DNA of 64,000 bases from Arthrobacter sp. AK04 (GTDB taxonomy: Bacteria > Actinomycetota > Actinomycetes > Actinomycetales > Micrococcaceae). The stretch lies in contig NZ_JAJOMC010000002.1 in NCBI RefSeq assembly GCF_021129155.1, positions 118,188-182,187 on the forward strand. Direction: 5' to 3'. A program made the translations under genes and the position numbers. The notes under the pieces are model-generated. The model did not search any database. It had not been told where the DNA came from and saw only the letters and a program-made list of their open reading frames with translations. Below, piece after piece: positions 34,712-43,477 of this stretch; the first letter of the stretch is position 1, and each line of letters starts with the position of its first letter.

Positions 34712-35638
34712 ATGAGCACCACCGCACGCCGCGCACCGCTGCCGGCCGCAACCCGCCGCCGTCGTCCTTTCAATGCCCGCCGCGCCGGCGCCTGGGCACT
34801 CCTCGTCCTGGCCATCGCAGTCTCCGTCCTTCCCTTCCTGTGGGTCCTGCGCACGGCGCTGTCCACCAACAACGCGCTGGCCTCGAACGCCACCAGCCTG
34901 CTGCCGGCGGAGTTCACGCTGGGCGCCTTCAAACGGGTCTTCGGGCTGCAGTCCCCGGCGGAAGCCGTGGCCGAAGGCGGATCCGGCGCCGCCATCGACT
35001 TCTGGCTCTACCTGCGCAACTCGGTCATCTTCTCCTCCATCACCACCGCCGGCGCCGTGTTCTTCAGCGCCATGGCCGCGTACGCCTTCTCCCGGCTGCG
35101 CTGGAAGGGCCGCAACGCCGTCTTCAGCCTGTTCCTCGGCACCATGCTGGTCCCGCCGATCTTCACGGCCCTGCCCAACTTCCTGCTCATCAAGAACCTG
35201 GACCTGCTCAACACCATGCTCGGCCTGGTCCTGCCGTACGTGTTCATGACGCCCTTCGCAATCTTCTTCCTCCGGCAGTTCTTCCTGAACATGTCACGGG
35301 AGGTGGAGGAGGCTGCCATGCTCGACGGCGCCAAGCACCTGAGGATCTTCTTCCAGATTGTGCTGCCCAACGCCGCAGCCCCCATCGCCACGCTGGCGCT
35401 CCTCACCTTCATCGGCCAGTGGAACGAATACTTCTGGCCCCTGCTGGTGGCGTCGCAGGACGACGTCCGAGTCCTGCAGGTAGGCCTCGGCGTCTTCAAG
35501 TCCCAGTCCCCGCAGGGGGCGCCGGACTGGTCCGGCCTGATGGCCGCAACCCTCATCTCAGCCCTGCCGGTCCTGATCCTCTTCGCCGCGTTCGGCAAGA
35601 AGATCGTCAACTCCATTGGCTTCTCCGGCATCAAATAA
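34712..35638 (+). CDS. Carbohydrate ABC transporter permease, MalG-like
   Basis: A 308-residue second CUT1 permease, about six TM helices after a basic N-terminus. The EAA loop is EVEEAAMLDGAKHLRIFFQIVLP. ATG 34712 has AAGGAG 6 nt upstream, beginning at the previous gene's stop codon, so translation is coupled. It pairs with the MalF-like subunit to form the sugar channel. Confidence 0.93.
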   Translation: MSTTARRAPLPAATRRRRPFNARRAGAWALLVLAIAVSVLPFLWVLRTALSTNNALASNATSLLPAEFTLGAFKRVFGLQSPAEAVAEGGSGAAIDFWLYLRNSVIFSSITTAGAVFFSAMAAYAFSRLRWKGRNAVFSLFLGTMLVPPIFTALPNFLLIKNLDLLNTMLGLVLPYVFMTPFAIFFLRQFFLNMSREVEEAAMLDGAKHLRIFFQIVLPNAAAPIATLALLTFIGQWNEYFWPLLVASQDDVRVLQVGLGVFKSQSPQGAPDWSGLMAATLISALPVLILFAAFGKKIVNSIGFSGIK

Positions 35639-35694
35639 GCAATCCCCCACCCATCGCATCCCAGCGAACTCCACCACGAACGGAAAGTAGAACC

Positions 35695-37035
35695 ATGAAG
35701 AAATCCCTCGGCGCCGTCGCCGTCGCCGCAGCTATGGCACTCTCCCTCTCTGCCTGCAGCGGATCCTCCTCCTCCGAAGAAAGCGCCACGGGCGAGATCA
35801 GCTACTGGCTGTGGGACGCCAACCAGCTGCCCGCCTACCAGCAGTGCGCCGACGGCTTCACAAAGGCGAACCCGGACATCACGGTCAAGATCACCCAGCG
35901 CGGCTGGGACGACTACTGGTCCACCCTCACCAACGGCTTTGTTGGCGGCACCGCACCGGACGTCTTCACCAACCACCTGGGACGCTACGGCGAGCTGGCT
36001 GAGAACAAGCAGCTCCTGGCCATCGACGAGGCCGTCGAAAAGGACAACATCGATCTCTCCGCCTACAACGAGGGCCTCGCGGACCTCTGGGTGGGCCAGG
36101 ACGGCAAGCGCTACGGCCTGCCCAAGGACTGGGACACCATCGGCCTGTTCTACAACAAGGCAATGCTCAATGCCGCCGGCATCACCGAGGACCAGATGAA
36201 GGACCTCACCTGGAACCCCGAGGACGGCGGCAGCTACGAGAAGGTCATCGCCCACCTGACCGTGGACAAGAACGGCAAGCGCGGCGACGAGCCAGGCTTC
36301 GACAAGAACAACGTGGACGTCTACGGCCTGGGCCTGAACGGCGGCGGCGACTCATCCGGCCAGACCGAATGGAGCTACCTCACCAACACCACCGGCTGGT
36401 CCCACACGGACAAGAACCCGTGGGGAACCAAGTACAACTACGACGATCCCAAATTCCAGGAAAGCATGGACTGGTTCGCCGGGCTGGCGGACAAGGGCTA
36501 CATGCCCAAGCTTGAGACCACCGTTGGCGCGAGCATGGCGGACACCTTTGCTGCCGGCAAGTCCGCCATCAACGCGCACGGCTCCTGGATGATCGGCCAG
36601 TACACCGGTTACAAGGGCATCGAGGTGGGCATCGCCCCCACCCCGGTGGGCCCCGAGGGTGAGCGCGCGTCCATGTTCAACGGCCTCGCGGATTCCATCT
36701 GGGCAGGAACCGAGAAGAAGGACGCCGCCCTCAAGTGGGTTGAGTACCTCGCCTCGGCCGAGTGCCAGGATGTCGTAGCTTCCCAGGCCGTGGTGTTCCC
36801 CGCACTCAAGGCGTCATCGGACAAGGCAGCCGAGGCGTTCCAGGCCAAGGGTGTTGACGTCACCGCATTCACCGAGCATGTCAAGAACAAGACCACGTTC
36901 CTTTACCCCATCACGGACAACACGGCCAAGGTCAAGGGCATCATGGAGCCGGCCATGGACGCCGTCGTCTCCGGCAAGGCACCCGCCAGCTCGCTGACCC
37001 AGGCCAACGAACAGGTCAACGCCCTCTTCAAGTAG
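35695..37035 (+). CDS. Extracellular sugar-binding lipoprotein of the ABC importer
   Basis: A 446-residue family 1 solute-binding protein. The signal peptide MKKSLGAVAVAAAMALSLSA ends in a lipobox with Cys21, so it is anchored to the outer face of the membrane. The mature part shows the binding-protein features SYWLWDANQLPAYQQCADGF, NPDITVKI and PDVFTNHLGRYGELAEN. ATG 35695 is preceded by GGAAAG. By context the ligand is an alpha-galactoside such as melibiose or raffinose. Two strong hairpins separate it from the galactosidase gene. Confidence 0.92.
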   Translation: MKKSLGAVAVAAAMALSLSACSGSSSSEESATGEISYWLWDANQLPAYQQCADGFTKANPDITVKITQRGWDDYWSTLTNGFVGGTAPDVFTNHLGRYGELAENKQLLAIDEAVEKDNIDLSAYNEGLADLWVGQDGKRYGLPKDWDTIGLFYNKAMLNAAGITEDQMKDLTWNPEDGGSYEKVIAHLTVDKNGKRGDEPGFDKNNVDVYGLGLNGGGDSSGQTEWSYLTNTTGWSHTDKNPWGTKYNYDDPKFQESMDWFAGLADKGYMPKLETTVGASMADTFAAGKSAINAHGSWMIGQYTGYKGIEVGIAPTPVGPEGERASMFNGLADSIWAGTEKKDAALKWVEYLASAECQDVVASQAVVFPALKASSDKAAEAFQAKGVDVTAFTEHVKNKTTFLYPITDNTAKVKGIMEPAMDAVVSGKAPASSLTQANEQVNALFK

Positions 37036-37052
37036 GCTCTGGCCCCCAAACC

Positions 37053-37125
37053 GTGGCTGCGTTTGTGGTCGCAGCCACTGGGCTGGATGCCGCCGTCCTC
37101 TCCTCGCGGCGGCGGCATCCAGCCC
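37053..37125 (+). terminator. Tandem hairpins between the binding-protein gene and the alpha-galactosidase gene
   Basis: GTGGCTGCG (37053-37061) pairs with CGCAGCCAC (37070-37078), a 9-bp stem. Directly after it GGGCTGGATGCCGCCG (37080-37095) pairs with CGGCGGCATCCAGCCC (37110-37125), a perfect 16-bp stem, then CCTTT. This could be a partial terminator or a 3'-end stabiliser keeping binding-protein mRNA in excess over downstream enzyme mRNA, as in maltose-type operons. Confidence 0.7.
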
Positions 37126-37206
37126 CCTTTCCCCTCCCTTGGCTCGAAGCGTAAGACGCTCCAGTGCCCCCAGACGTACAGCACGATGATGAAAGAGACT
37201 TCACCT

Positions 37207-39411
37207 ATGGACCCCCTTCACCTCCGTTCCGCCGGTACCAGCCTGGTGATCAGCTTCGACAGCGGAGAGGCCGAGGTGGTCCATTGGGGCGCAGACCTGG
37301 GCCCGGCCCTGCCGGACCTGGCCATCCTGACCGCTCCGGTCCCCCACTCAGCCATCGACGCACGGGTCCCCGCGGCCCTACTCCCCCAAGCGTCGTCCTC
37401 CTGGCGCGGCCGGGCCGCCCTGCGCGGTTCCCGGACTGCCGACGGCGTCTCCGGCCTTGATTTCTCGGCCCGCCTCCGCGTTGTGACAGCAGGCGCCGAC
37501 GGCGGCTCCGCAGTCATTGTCCAGTCTGACCCGGACGCCGGGCTCACGGTGGAATCCACCCTCACCCTTCACGTCGGCGGGCTGCTGGAAATGCGGCACA
37601 CCGTCACCAACGACGGCACCACGCCGTACCAGCTCGACGAACTGGCGACCGTCCTCCCGGTGGCGCCGGACGCCGTCGAACTCCTTGACCTCACCGGCCG
37701 CTGGTGCCGGGAACGGCACCCGCAGCGCCGCGCCATCCAGCAGGGCACCTGGGTCCGGACCGGCCGGCACGGGCGCACCGGACACGATTCCTCCCTCCTG
37801 TTCGCCGCCGGCACCGCCGGTTTCGGCAACCGGCACGGCAAGGTCTGGGCCACGCACCTGGCGTGGAGCGGCAACCACGAACAGTTCGCGGACACCATCG
37901 GCGACGGCCGGACCATGATCGGCGGCTCCGAGCTCCTGGGCCCCGCCGAGGTCATCCTCCAACCCGGCGGCAGCTACACCGCCCCGGCACTGTTCGCCGC
38001 CTACTCCGATCACGGCCTGGACGGGATCACGGACGCCTTCTACAGCTGGTTCCGGTCCCGCCCGCACCACGTGCTGCCTGCTGCCTCCACGGGCCTGCCC
38101 GCCGGCAAGCCGCGCCCCGTTGTGCTCAACACCTGGGAGGCTGTGTACTTCGACCACAACCTGGACACGCTGATCGAACTGGCTGAGTCCGCGGCCGATC
38201 TTGGCGTGGAGCGCTTCGTGCTCGACGACGGATGGTTCCGCGGCCGCCGGGGCGACAACGCCGGCCTCGGCGACTGGTACGTCGACGAGACCCTGTGGCC
38301 CAAGGGCCTAACCCCTCTGATCGACGCCGTGACCTCCCGCGGCATGGAGTTCGGGCTCTGGGTGGAGCCGGAAATGGTCAACCTGGATTCCGATATCGCG
38401 CGGGCGCACCCGGACTGGATTGTTGGCCCGTCAGCGGTCCAGCACAAGGACGGCGGGCGCCTGCCCCTGGAATGGCGGAACCAGCACATCATCGACCTGG
38501 TCAACCCTGAGGCGTGGCAGTACATCTACAGCCGGATTGACGCGCTCCTGCGCGAGAACAACATCAGCTACCTCAAGTGGGACCAGAACCGGGACCTGCT
38601 GGAGCACGGCCACGCCGGCCGTTCCTCCGTCCACGAACAGACCCTTGCCGCTTACAGGCTGTTCGACGAACTCCGCAAGGCCCACCCCGGCGTCGAGATT
38701 GAATCCTGCTCATCCGGCGGCGCGCGCGTGGATCTGGGCATCCTCGAACGCACCGACCGGATCTGGGGCTCGGACTGCAACGATGCGCTGGAGCGGCAGA
38801 CCATCCAGCGCTGGACCGGCGCCGTGGTCCCGCCGGAGCTGGTGGGCAGCCACATCGGGCCCACCACCTCGCACACCACCGCCCGCACCCACGACCTGTC
38901 CTTCCGTGCCATCACCGCGCTGTTCGGCCACTTCGGCATGGAATGGGACATCCGCGGCGTCCAGGGCGAGGACCGGGACGAGCTCAAGCGCTTCATCAAC
39001 CTGTTCAAGGAACACCGTGGACTCCTCCACAGCGGACGCCGCGTCCACGCGGACGTGGCGGGCGATGCCCTGCTGCTGCACGGCGTCGTCACCGATGCGG
39101 CGGAAGGCACGCCTGTGGCGGCAGGCACGACGGCGGCCCTGTTCGCCCTGGTGAGCACCCGCACCTCCGCAGCGGAGGAACCAGGCCGGATCGGCATTCC
39201 CGGGCTGGAGGCAGGGCGCGGGTACCGTGTCGAGGCGGTCTTCCCCACCCCGGAAGACGCCGATTACGGCCACAACTTCACCCAGGTGCAGCCGCCCGCG
39301 TGGCTGGCTGACGGCGCGGTGGCCACCGGGCGCTTCCTGGCCGAAGTGGGCCTGCCCATGCCCAACCTCAACCCCGAGCACGCGCTGCTGCTGAAGTTCA
39401 CGGCCCTCTAG
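37207..39411 (+). CDS. galA: Alpha-galactosidase, glycoside hydrolase family 36
   Basis: A 734-residue intracellular enzyme (no signal peptide) that hydrolyses terminal alpha-galactosyl residues. The GH36 catalytic barrel follows an N-terminal beta-sandwich. The nucleophile is Asp459 in YLKWDQNRDL and the acid/base Asp523 in GSDCNDALERQ; other family marks are VLDDGWF, GLWVEPEMVN and CSSGGARVDLG. ATG 37207 has AAAGAG about 8 nt upstream; ATGs at 37186 and 37189 are in frame alternatives. It acts on sugars brought in by the upstream importer. Confidence 0.94.
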   Translation: MDPLHLRSAGTSLVISFDSGEAEVVHWGADLGPALPDLAILTAPVPHSAIDARVPAALLPQASSSWRGRAALRGSRTADGVSGLDFSARLRVVTAGADGGSAVIVQSDPDAGLTVESTLTLHVGGLLEMRHTVTNDGTTPYQLDELATVLPVAPDAVELLDLTGRWCRERHPQRRAIQQGTWVRTGRHGRTGHDSSLLFAAGTAGFGNRHGKVWATHLAWSGNHEQFADTIGDGRTMIGGSELLGPAEVILQPGGSYTAPALFAAYSDHGLDGITDAFYSWFRSRPHHVLPAASTGLPAGKPRPVVLNTWEAVYFDHNLDTLIELAESAADLGVERFVLDDGWFRGRRGDNAGLGDWYVDETLWPKGLTPLIDAVTSRGMEFGLWVEPEMVNLDSDIARAHPDWIVGPSAVQHKDGGRLPLEWRNQHIIDLVNPEAWQYIYSRIDALLRENNISYLKWDQNRDLLEHGHAGRSSVHEQTLAAYRLFDELRKAHPGVEIESCSSGGARVDLGILERTDRIWGSDCNDALERQTIQRWTGAVVPPELVGSHIGPTTSHTTARTHDLSFRAITALFGHFGMEWDIRGVQGEDRDELKRFINLFKEHRGLLHSGRRVHADVAGDALLLHGVVTDAAEGTPVAAGTTAALFALVSTRTSAAEEPGRIGIPGLEAGRGYRVEAVFPTPEDADYGHNFTQVQPPAWLADGAVATGRFLAEVGLPMPNLNPEHALLLKFTAL

Positions 39412-39459
39412 CGACCGCCGACTGCTCCGTAGACGTCGTTTTCACGCTTAAAAACGCGC

Positions 39460-39518
39460 GGGCCCACGCCGGCAGGGTTCCCTGGCCGAGCTTGCGAGGC
39501 TAGGGGGCCGGTGGGGAC
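39460..39518. repeat. 59-bp hairpin repeat, copy B
   Basis: Second copy of the repeat at 30369-30427, same orientation and length. The stem-loop CCCTGGCC-GAGCTTGCGA-GGCTAGGG is kept with a G-T wobble at a position different from copy A. It lies between galA and aroQ. Confidence 0.8.
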
Positions 39519-39575
39519 CAATCGATAGGGTGCCGCGCATTGCGTAAGAATGCGCGGCACCCGGGCGCCAGCCGA

Positions 39576-39581
39576 TAGATT
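39576..39581 (+). promoter_or_regulatory. -10 box of a likely leaderless aroQ transcript
   Basis: TAGATT is 7 nt before ATG 39589; there is no Shine-Dalgarno sequence. Confidence 0.55.
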
Positions 39582-39588
39582 AGCATCC

Positions 39589-40050
39589 ATGACTGAAGCC
39601 TCCACAGACTCTGCTGCCGGCCGCACCATCCTGGTGATCAACGGGCCAAACCTGAACCTGCTGGGAACCCGTGAACCGGAAAAATACGGCACCTCAACGT
39701 TGGCCGACGTGGAGCAACTGGCCGCCGCAGCCGCTGAGGCCCACGGCTTCAGCGTCGAATGCGTGCAGTCCAACCACGAAGGCGTCCTGCTCGACATCAT
39801 CCACGCAGCCCGGAACAACGCCGCGGGCATAGTCATCAACGCCGGCGCTTTCACCCACACTTCCGTGGCCCTCCGGGACGCCCTCGCCGCCGTGCAGCTT
39901 CCCGCCGTCGAGGTTCACATCACCAACGTGCACCAGCGCGAAGAATTCCGGCACCACTCCTACCTCTCCCCCGTCTGCTCAGCCGTCATAGTGGGCGCAG
40001 GCGTTCTGGGGTACCGGCTGGCCATCGACTACCTCGCAGAGGTCCTCTAG
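39589..40050 (+). CDS. aroQ: Type II 3-dehydroquinate dehydratase
   Basis: A 153-residue shikimate-pathway enzyme that dehydrates 3-dehydroquinate. Type II marks are [21 protein letters not shown] (active-site Asn and Arg, catalytic Tyr at its end), [20 protein letters not shown] and [18 protein letters not shown]. Length is normal. ATG 39589 is chosen from the conserved N-terminus and the -10 box 7 nt upstream. No other aro gene is adjacent; it converges with marP across a 3-bp gap. Confidence 0.96.
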   Translation: MTEASTDSAAGRTILVINGPNLNLLGTREPEKYGTSTLADVEQLAAAAAEAHGFSVECVQSNHEGVLLDIIHAARNNAAGIVINAGAFTHTSVALRDALAAVQLPAVEVHITNVHQREEFRHHSYLSPVCSAVIVGAGVLGYRLAIDYLAEVL

Positions 40051-40053
40051 CCG

Positions 40054-41238
40054 CTACTTCTGGATGCACTGGCCGGAGGACACCGGCGCTGACAGGGACG
40101 CCGCCTGCGAGGCCACGGGAGTGAGGTCATCCATGGTGATGGCGAATCCCATCTCCGTGTCCGCCGTCGCCTTGGCGAAAATCACTCCTGCCACCTGGCC
40201 GTCCATGGTCAACAGCGGCCCACCAGAATTTCCGGGCTGCACGTCCCCGGCGAGCCGGTAGATCTCCTCGGGCGAGGCGTTGTTGCCGTAGATGTCCGGC
40301 ACCAGCACCGTGGTGATGTCCTGCACTGTGGCGGGCTTGGACTGGAAGGGGCCGCCGTGGGGATAGCCGGCGAAGGCGGCAGGACTGCCGCCAGGAAGGT
40401 CCTGGCTCAACGGCAGCGCGCTTGCCTGCAGGCCGTCCACAGCCAGCACGGCAAGGTCGTGTTTCGTGTCGAAGTAGACAACCCGCCCTGGCATCGCTCC
40501 GCCGTCGGGCATTTCCACCACCGGCTGCGACACGCCCGCCACAACATGCGCGTTGGTGACCACCCGGTCCTCGGACACCACAAATCCCGTACCCGTCTGG
40601 TTCTGGCCGCACTGGTACGCGGTCCCGGCGATCCTAAGCACCGATTCCGCGGCCCGGTTCAGCGCGGGAGTGTCCGTGCTCGCGTTCGGCACGGGCACTG
40701 CCGGCCCCTGTTCCAGGCCCTCCAGCAGCGTGGGGATGCCGTTGCCGATCACGGTGGAGCGCAGCTGCGCCATGGTGGCTTTGACGGGAACGGGCGTCAG
40801 TCCATCGATGAAGCGGATGACCTTGGACTCGGCCAGCTGCTGCGACACGAACGGCACACCCAGGGAGCTGACGCTGAAGGCCAGCATGGACATCACCAGC
40901 GCGGAAACCACCACGTTCACAGCCCCGCCCACCAGCCGGTCCATCGCCCGGAGGGGCCGGATCCGCACGGCGCCGCGGATTTGCCGCCCTACCATGGTCC
41001 CCAAACCGTGCCCCAGGACCACCAGCACGACGGCGGCCGCCACGATGGCGGTCAGCCTCCATCCGGAGTCCTCAACGAAGCCGCTCACCAGGGGGACCGC
41101 GAAGAAGGCTGCCACGGCTCCGGCCGCAAAGCCTGCGATGCCGCCCGCCGTCACCAGGAAACCGTTGCGCAGGCCGTAAACCAGGTATGACAGCAGCGCC
41201 AGGATCAGGATCAGGTCCAGGACAGTCAAGCCGACCAC
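40054..41238 (-). CDS. marP: MarP-family membrane-anchored serine protease
   Basis: A 394-residue protein: N-terminal CvpA-like domain with four TM helices (within residues 1-125) and a periplasmic chymotrypsin-fold protease with triad His231 (NAHVV), Asp261 (KHDLAVL) and Ser338 (GNSGGP). Cys residues in AYQCGQN and near the C-terminus (SGQC) can form the disulfide known in mycobacterial MarP, an acid-resistance protease. GTG 41238 has AAGGAG 7 nt upstream. In mycobacteria marP lies close to the crp gene and a NUDIX gene, as it does here. Confidence 0.93.
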   Translation of the reverse strand: MVGLTVLDLILILALLSYLVYGLRNGFLVTAGGIAGFAAGAVAAFFAVPLVSGFVEDSGWRLTAIVAAAVVLVVLGHGLGTMVGRQIRGAVRIRPLRAMDRLVGGAVNVVVSALVMSMLAFSVSSLGVPFVSQQLAESKVIRFIDGLTPVPVKATMAQLRSTVIGNGIPTLLEGLEQGPAVPVPNASTDTPALNRAAESVLRIAGTAYQCGQNQTGTGFVVSEDRVVTNAHVVAGVSQPVVEMPDGGAMPGRVVYFDTKHDLAVLAVDGLQASALPLSQDLPGGSPAAFAGYPHGGPFQSKPATVQDITTVLVPDIYGNNASPEEIYRLAGDVQPGNSGGPLLTMDGQVAGVIFAKATADTEMGFAITMDDLTPVASQAASLSAPVSSGQCIQK

Positions 41239-41421
41239 GAAGGCTCCTTATTAAACAGTTGAATCCCCATTCTAGTGGGGGTCACTGACAGTTCTCTGGA
41301 CAGCCCGCCCCTTGTGGCAGGCCCGCTTGGGGGGGCCCCCTCCCCACCTCCCGGCCGCCCCAGCGACGTCCTGTGACGCCTCCGGTGGTGGCCTTGCGGC
41401 CCGGTATCAGGGCGTTTCGAC

Positions 41422-41437
41422 TGCCAAGTTCGTCACA
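41422..41437. promoter_or_regulatory. Possible GlxR/Crp half-palindrome upstream of crp
   Basis: TGCCAAGTTCGTCACA matches TGTGA-N6-TCACA with two mismatches in the left half. It is 66 nt upstream of the crp start, where autoregulation would be expected. Weak on its own. Confidence 0.3.
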
Positions 41438-41502
41438 GAACCTTGAAAATTCTGAAACAATGGCACAAGCGCCACAGCCGACACTTTTATTCAGGAGATT
41501 TC

Positions 41503-42180
41503 ATGGACATCGAGGTACTGCGCCGAGCACCCCTTTTCGCCACGCTCGACGACGACGCATTCCGTCTGCTGACGGACGAGCTCACCGAGGTGGACCTGTC
41601 CCGCGGCGCTTCGGTATTCCGCGAGGGCGACCAAGGTGACCAGCTCTACTTCATCGTCTCCGGCAAGGTGAAGCTCGGCCGGACGTCTCCTGACGGACGC
41701 GAATCCCTTCTGGCGATTCTGGGCCCGGGCGAACTCTTCGGCGAAATGGCCCTCTTCGATCCGAGCCCCCGCACCGCCACCGCAACCGCAGTGTCGGAAA
41801 CCCGGCTGGCCGGCCTCAAGAACGAGAGCCTGAACACGCTGCTCCGCACCCGTCCCGAGGTTTCTGCGCAGCTCCTGCAGGCCCTGGCCCGCCGGCTCCG
41901 GCGCACCAACGATTCGCTGTCCGACCTCGTCTTCTCCGACGTTCCGGGCCGCGTAGCCAAGGCGCTCCTGGACCTTGCCGACCGCTTCGGCCGCCCGGCA
42001 ACGGACGGCGTCCTGGTCGCCCACGAGCTCACCCAGGAAGAGCTTGCCCAGCTGGTTGGCGCCTCCCGCGAAACCGTCAACAAGGCCCTCGCAGAGTTCG
42101 TCCAGCGAGGCTGGCTGCGGCTGGAAGCCCGCGCCGTCGTCATCCTGGACATGCAGCGCCTCCGCCAGCGCTCCCGCTAG
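41503..42180 (+). CDS. crp: Crp/Fnr-family regulator, GlxR-like
   Basis: A 225-residue cAMP-receptor-type regulator. The cyclic-nucleotide domain (about 10-125) has GDQGDQLYFIVSGKVKLGR and PGELFGEMALFDPSPRTATATA, which carries the phosphate-binding Arg-Thr. The C-terminal HTH is LTQEELAQLVGASRETVNKALAEF. Length and sequence type fit GlxR of corynebacteria and Crp (Rv3676) of mycobacteria, global regulators. ATG 41503 is preceded by AGGAGA with a 6-nt spacer. A strong intrinsic terminator follows. Confidence 0.94.
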   Translation: MDIEVLRRAPLFATLDDDAFRLLTDELTEVDLSRGASVFREGDQGDQLYFIVSGKVKLGRTSPDGRESLLAILGPGELFGEMALFDPSPRTATATAVSETRLAGLKNESLNTLLRTRPEVSAQLLQALARRLRRTNDSLSDLVFSDVPGRVAKALLDLADRFGRPATDGVLVAHELTQEELAQLVGASRETVNKALAEFVQRGWLRLEARAVVILDMQRLRQRSR

Positions 42181-42195
42181 CAACTGACTGTCTCC

Positions 42196-42277
42196 GGCCC
42201 GAGGCCGACATCCTCCGCGTGCTGCTCCTTCGTCGCTTTGACGCACGCTTCCGGATGCCGGACCTCGGGCCTTTTGT
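42196..42277 (+). terminator. Intrinsic terminator of crp
   Basis: GGCCCGAGG (42196-42204) pairs with CCTCGGGCC (42263-42271), followed by TTTTGTT. The stem continues inward through CATCC/GGATG and GCGTGC/GCACGC, giving a long branched hairpin. Confidence 0.8.
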
Positions 42278-42292
42278 TCGTTACCCCGGACG

Positions 42293-42521
42293 CTCTCTCG
42301 TTTAATGCGGGCTTTCCCGCAACCCTCTCTCCCTTAATGCGGCTTTTTCCGCAACCCTCTCTCCCCTAATGCGGACTTCCCCGAAACCCTCTCTCGCTCG
42401 TCCTGCGGAAAGTGCGCGAGCGTCCGCCCAGAACCCACATCAAATGAAAGAGCGTCGGCGCAGAACCGCCATCAAATGGAAGAGCGTCTGCGCAGAACCG
42501 CCATCAAGTGGGAGAGCGTCG
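42293..42521. repeat. Head-to-head array of 32-bp repeats
   Basis: Left block: three contiguous 32-bp units starting at 42293, 42325 and 42357, each beginning CTCTCTC and containing TAATGCGG. Right block: three contiguous 32-bp units starting at 42418, 42450 and 42482, each beginning GAGCGTC and containing CATCAA. The reverse complement of a left unit resembles a right unit (shared CAT-AA, GG-AGAG-GT, GCG), so the array flips direction in the middle, around a small inverted repeat CGCTCG/CGAGCG near 42395-42423. There are no spacers, so it is not CRISPR. Confidence 0.85.
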
Positions 42522-42550
42522 GGGACGGGAAGTCGCCCCGGCAACAGAAG

Positions 42551-43462
42551 CTAGCGTTCGCGCTGGGGATCGTCCGCCGTGGTCTTTGCGGCCTCGACTT
42601 CAAGCATGAGTTTGCCGTCTTCTTCGACCAGGACCGGCTGGTACACGTGGGCCTTGCGCTTGTAGCTGAGGTAGGCGATGCAGCCGTTGGCCGCGGCCAT
42701 CTTCTCGAGCATGATCTCGGAGCCGGGGACCAGAAGCTCCCCCAGGGTGCGGCCAACAGTATTTTCCTGGCCAACTTCATCACCCAGGGCTGTGGTGTGG
42801 CGTTCGGCAATGACGTCGGCGGCATTAACCCACCGGCCCCACACACCTTTGCCCTCCAACAGGGTGGGCTGCTGGTTCAGGGGAACGGTGGCCGCAAAGT
42901 ACCGGGTGTCGAACCGGCGGTGGGCAAAATCGGGGCTGCGCCAGTTGACCAGTGACTTGAGCAGGTCGGTCCGCACCGAGAGCCCCCGCTTGGCCAGAAT
43001 CTCCGGAAACGTCTTCTCCTGCTCGGCGACGGCCACGCGGGCCCGCATCCATTCCGGGGTTGATGTCGCTTCCACGGTGCTAGCCATGTCGAGGCCGGCC
43101 AGCAGCAGGCCGGTCTCCTCGAAGAGTTCGCGGATGGCGCCCAGCACGTGCCGCCGTGCCAGCCCGACGTCGTCCGTTCCCATTTGCTCAGCCCAATGCT
43201 GTGGCGACGGGCCCAGCCAGGGGACGGGATCGTCGTCGGCCGCATCCAGCGAGCCTCCGGGAAACGCCAGGACCCCCAGCGGCGAGGAGCCTGGCCGGTA
43301 GGCCAGCCAGGTTTCCAGGCCGGTTGGGGAGTCCCGCAGCAGCACTACCGAGGAGGCAAGGCGTGCTGCCCGCGGGGTCCGTTCGCCGTGTTCGAGCCAG
43401 CTCTGAGCCGCCCCTTCAAGGTCTTGGGGAAGGGCAAAGAGCCGTCGGGCGAGGTGAGGCAA
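42551..43462 (-). CDS. NUDIX hydrolase with large insertion (NUDT19-like)
   Basis: A 303-residue protein. The NUDIX core is split: FPGGSLDAADDD is separated by about 35 residues from HVLGAIRELFEETGLL, which holds the catalytic REx2EExG helix. Such an insertion before the helix is typical of NUDT19-type CoA diphosphatases. TTG 43462 is the only start that includes the conserved N-terminus; no strong ribosome binding site precedes it, and it is 15 bp from the RidA stop, so coupling is likely. Substrate uncertain. Confidence 0.82.
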   Translation of the reverse strand: MPHLARRLFALPQDLEGAAQSWLEHGERTPRAARLASSVVLLRDSPTGLETWLAYRPGSSPLGVLAFPGGSLDAADDDPVPWLGPSPQHWAEQMGTDDVGLARRHVLGAIRELFEETGLLLAGLDMASTVEATSTPEWMRARVAVAEQEKTFPEILAKRGLSVRTDLLKSLVNWRSPDFAHRRFDTRYFAATVPLNQQPTLLEGKGVWGRWVNAADVIAERHTTALGDEVGQENTVGRTLGELLVPGSEIMLEKMAAANGCIAYLSYKRKAHVYQPVLVEEDGKLMLEVEAAKTTADDPQRER

Positions 43463-43477
43463 GGGAAACGACCGGTC

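Larger units (their letters stand above)
42181..42550. other. Intergenic region between crp and NUDIX gene (370 bp)
   Basis: No real gene. It holds the crp terminator (42196-42277) and an array of 32-bp repeats in two opposed blocks (42293-42521). Short ORFs here consist of repeat sequence. Confidence 0.8.

Noticed and set aside
34840..35694. Long N-terminal extension of the sugar-binding protein
   Set aside because: It overlaps the MalG-like gene in another frame; ATG 35695 begins a proper lipoprotein signal peptide.
42293..42521. 32-bp regular repeats as a CRISPR array
   Set aside because: Units are contiguous with no unique spacers, the direction reverses midway, and no cas gene is present.
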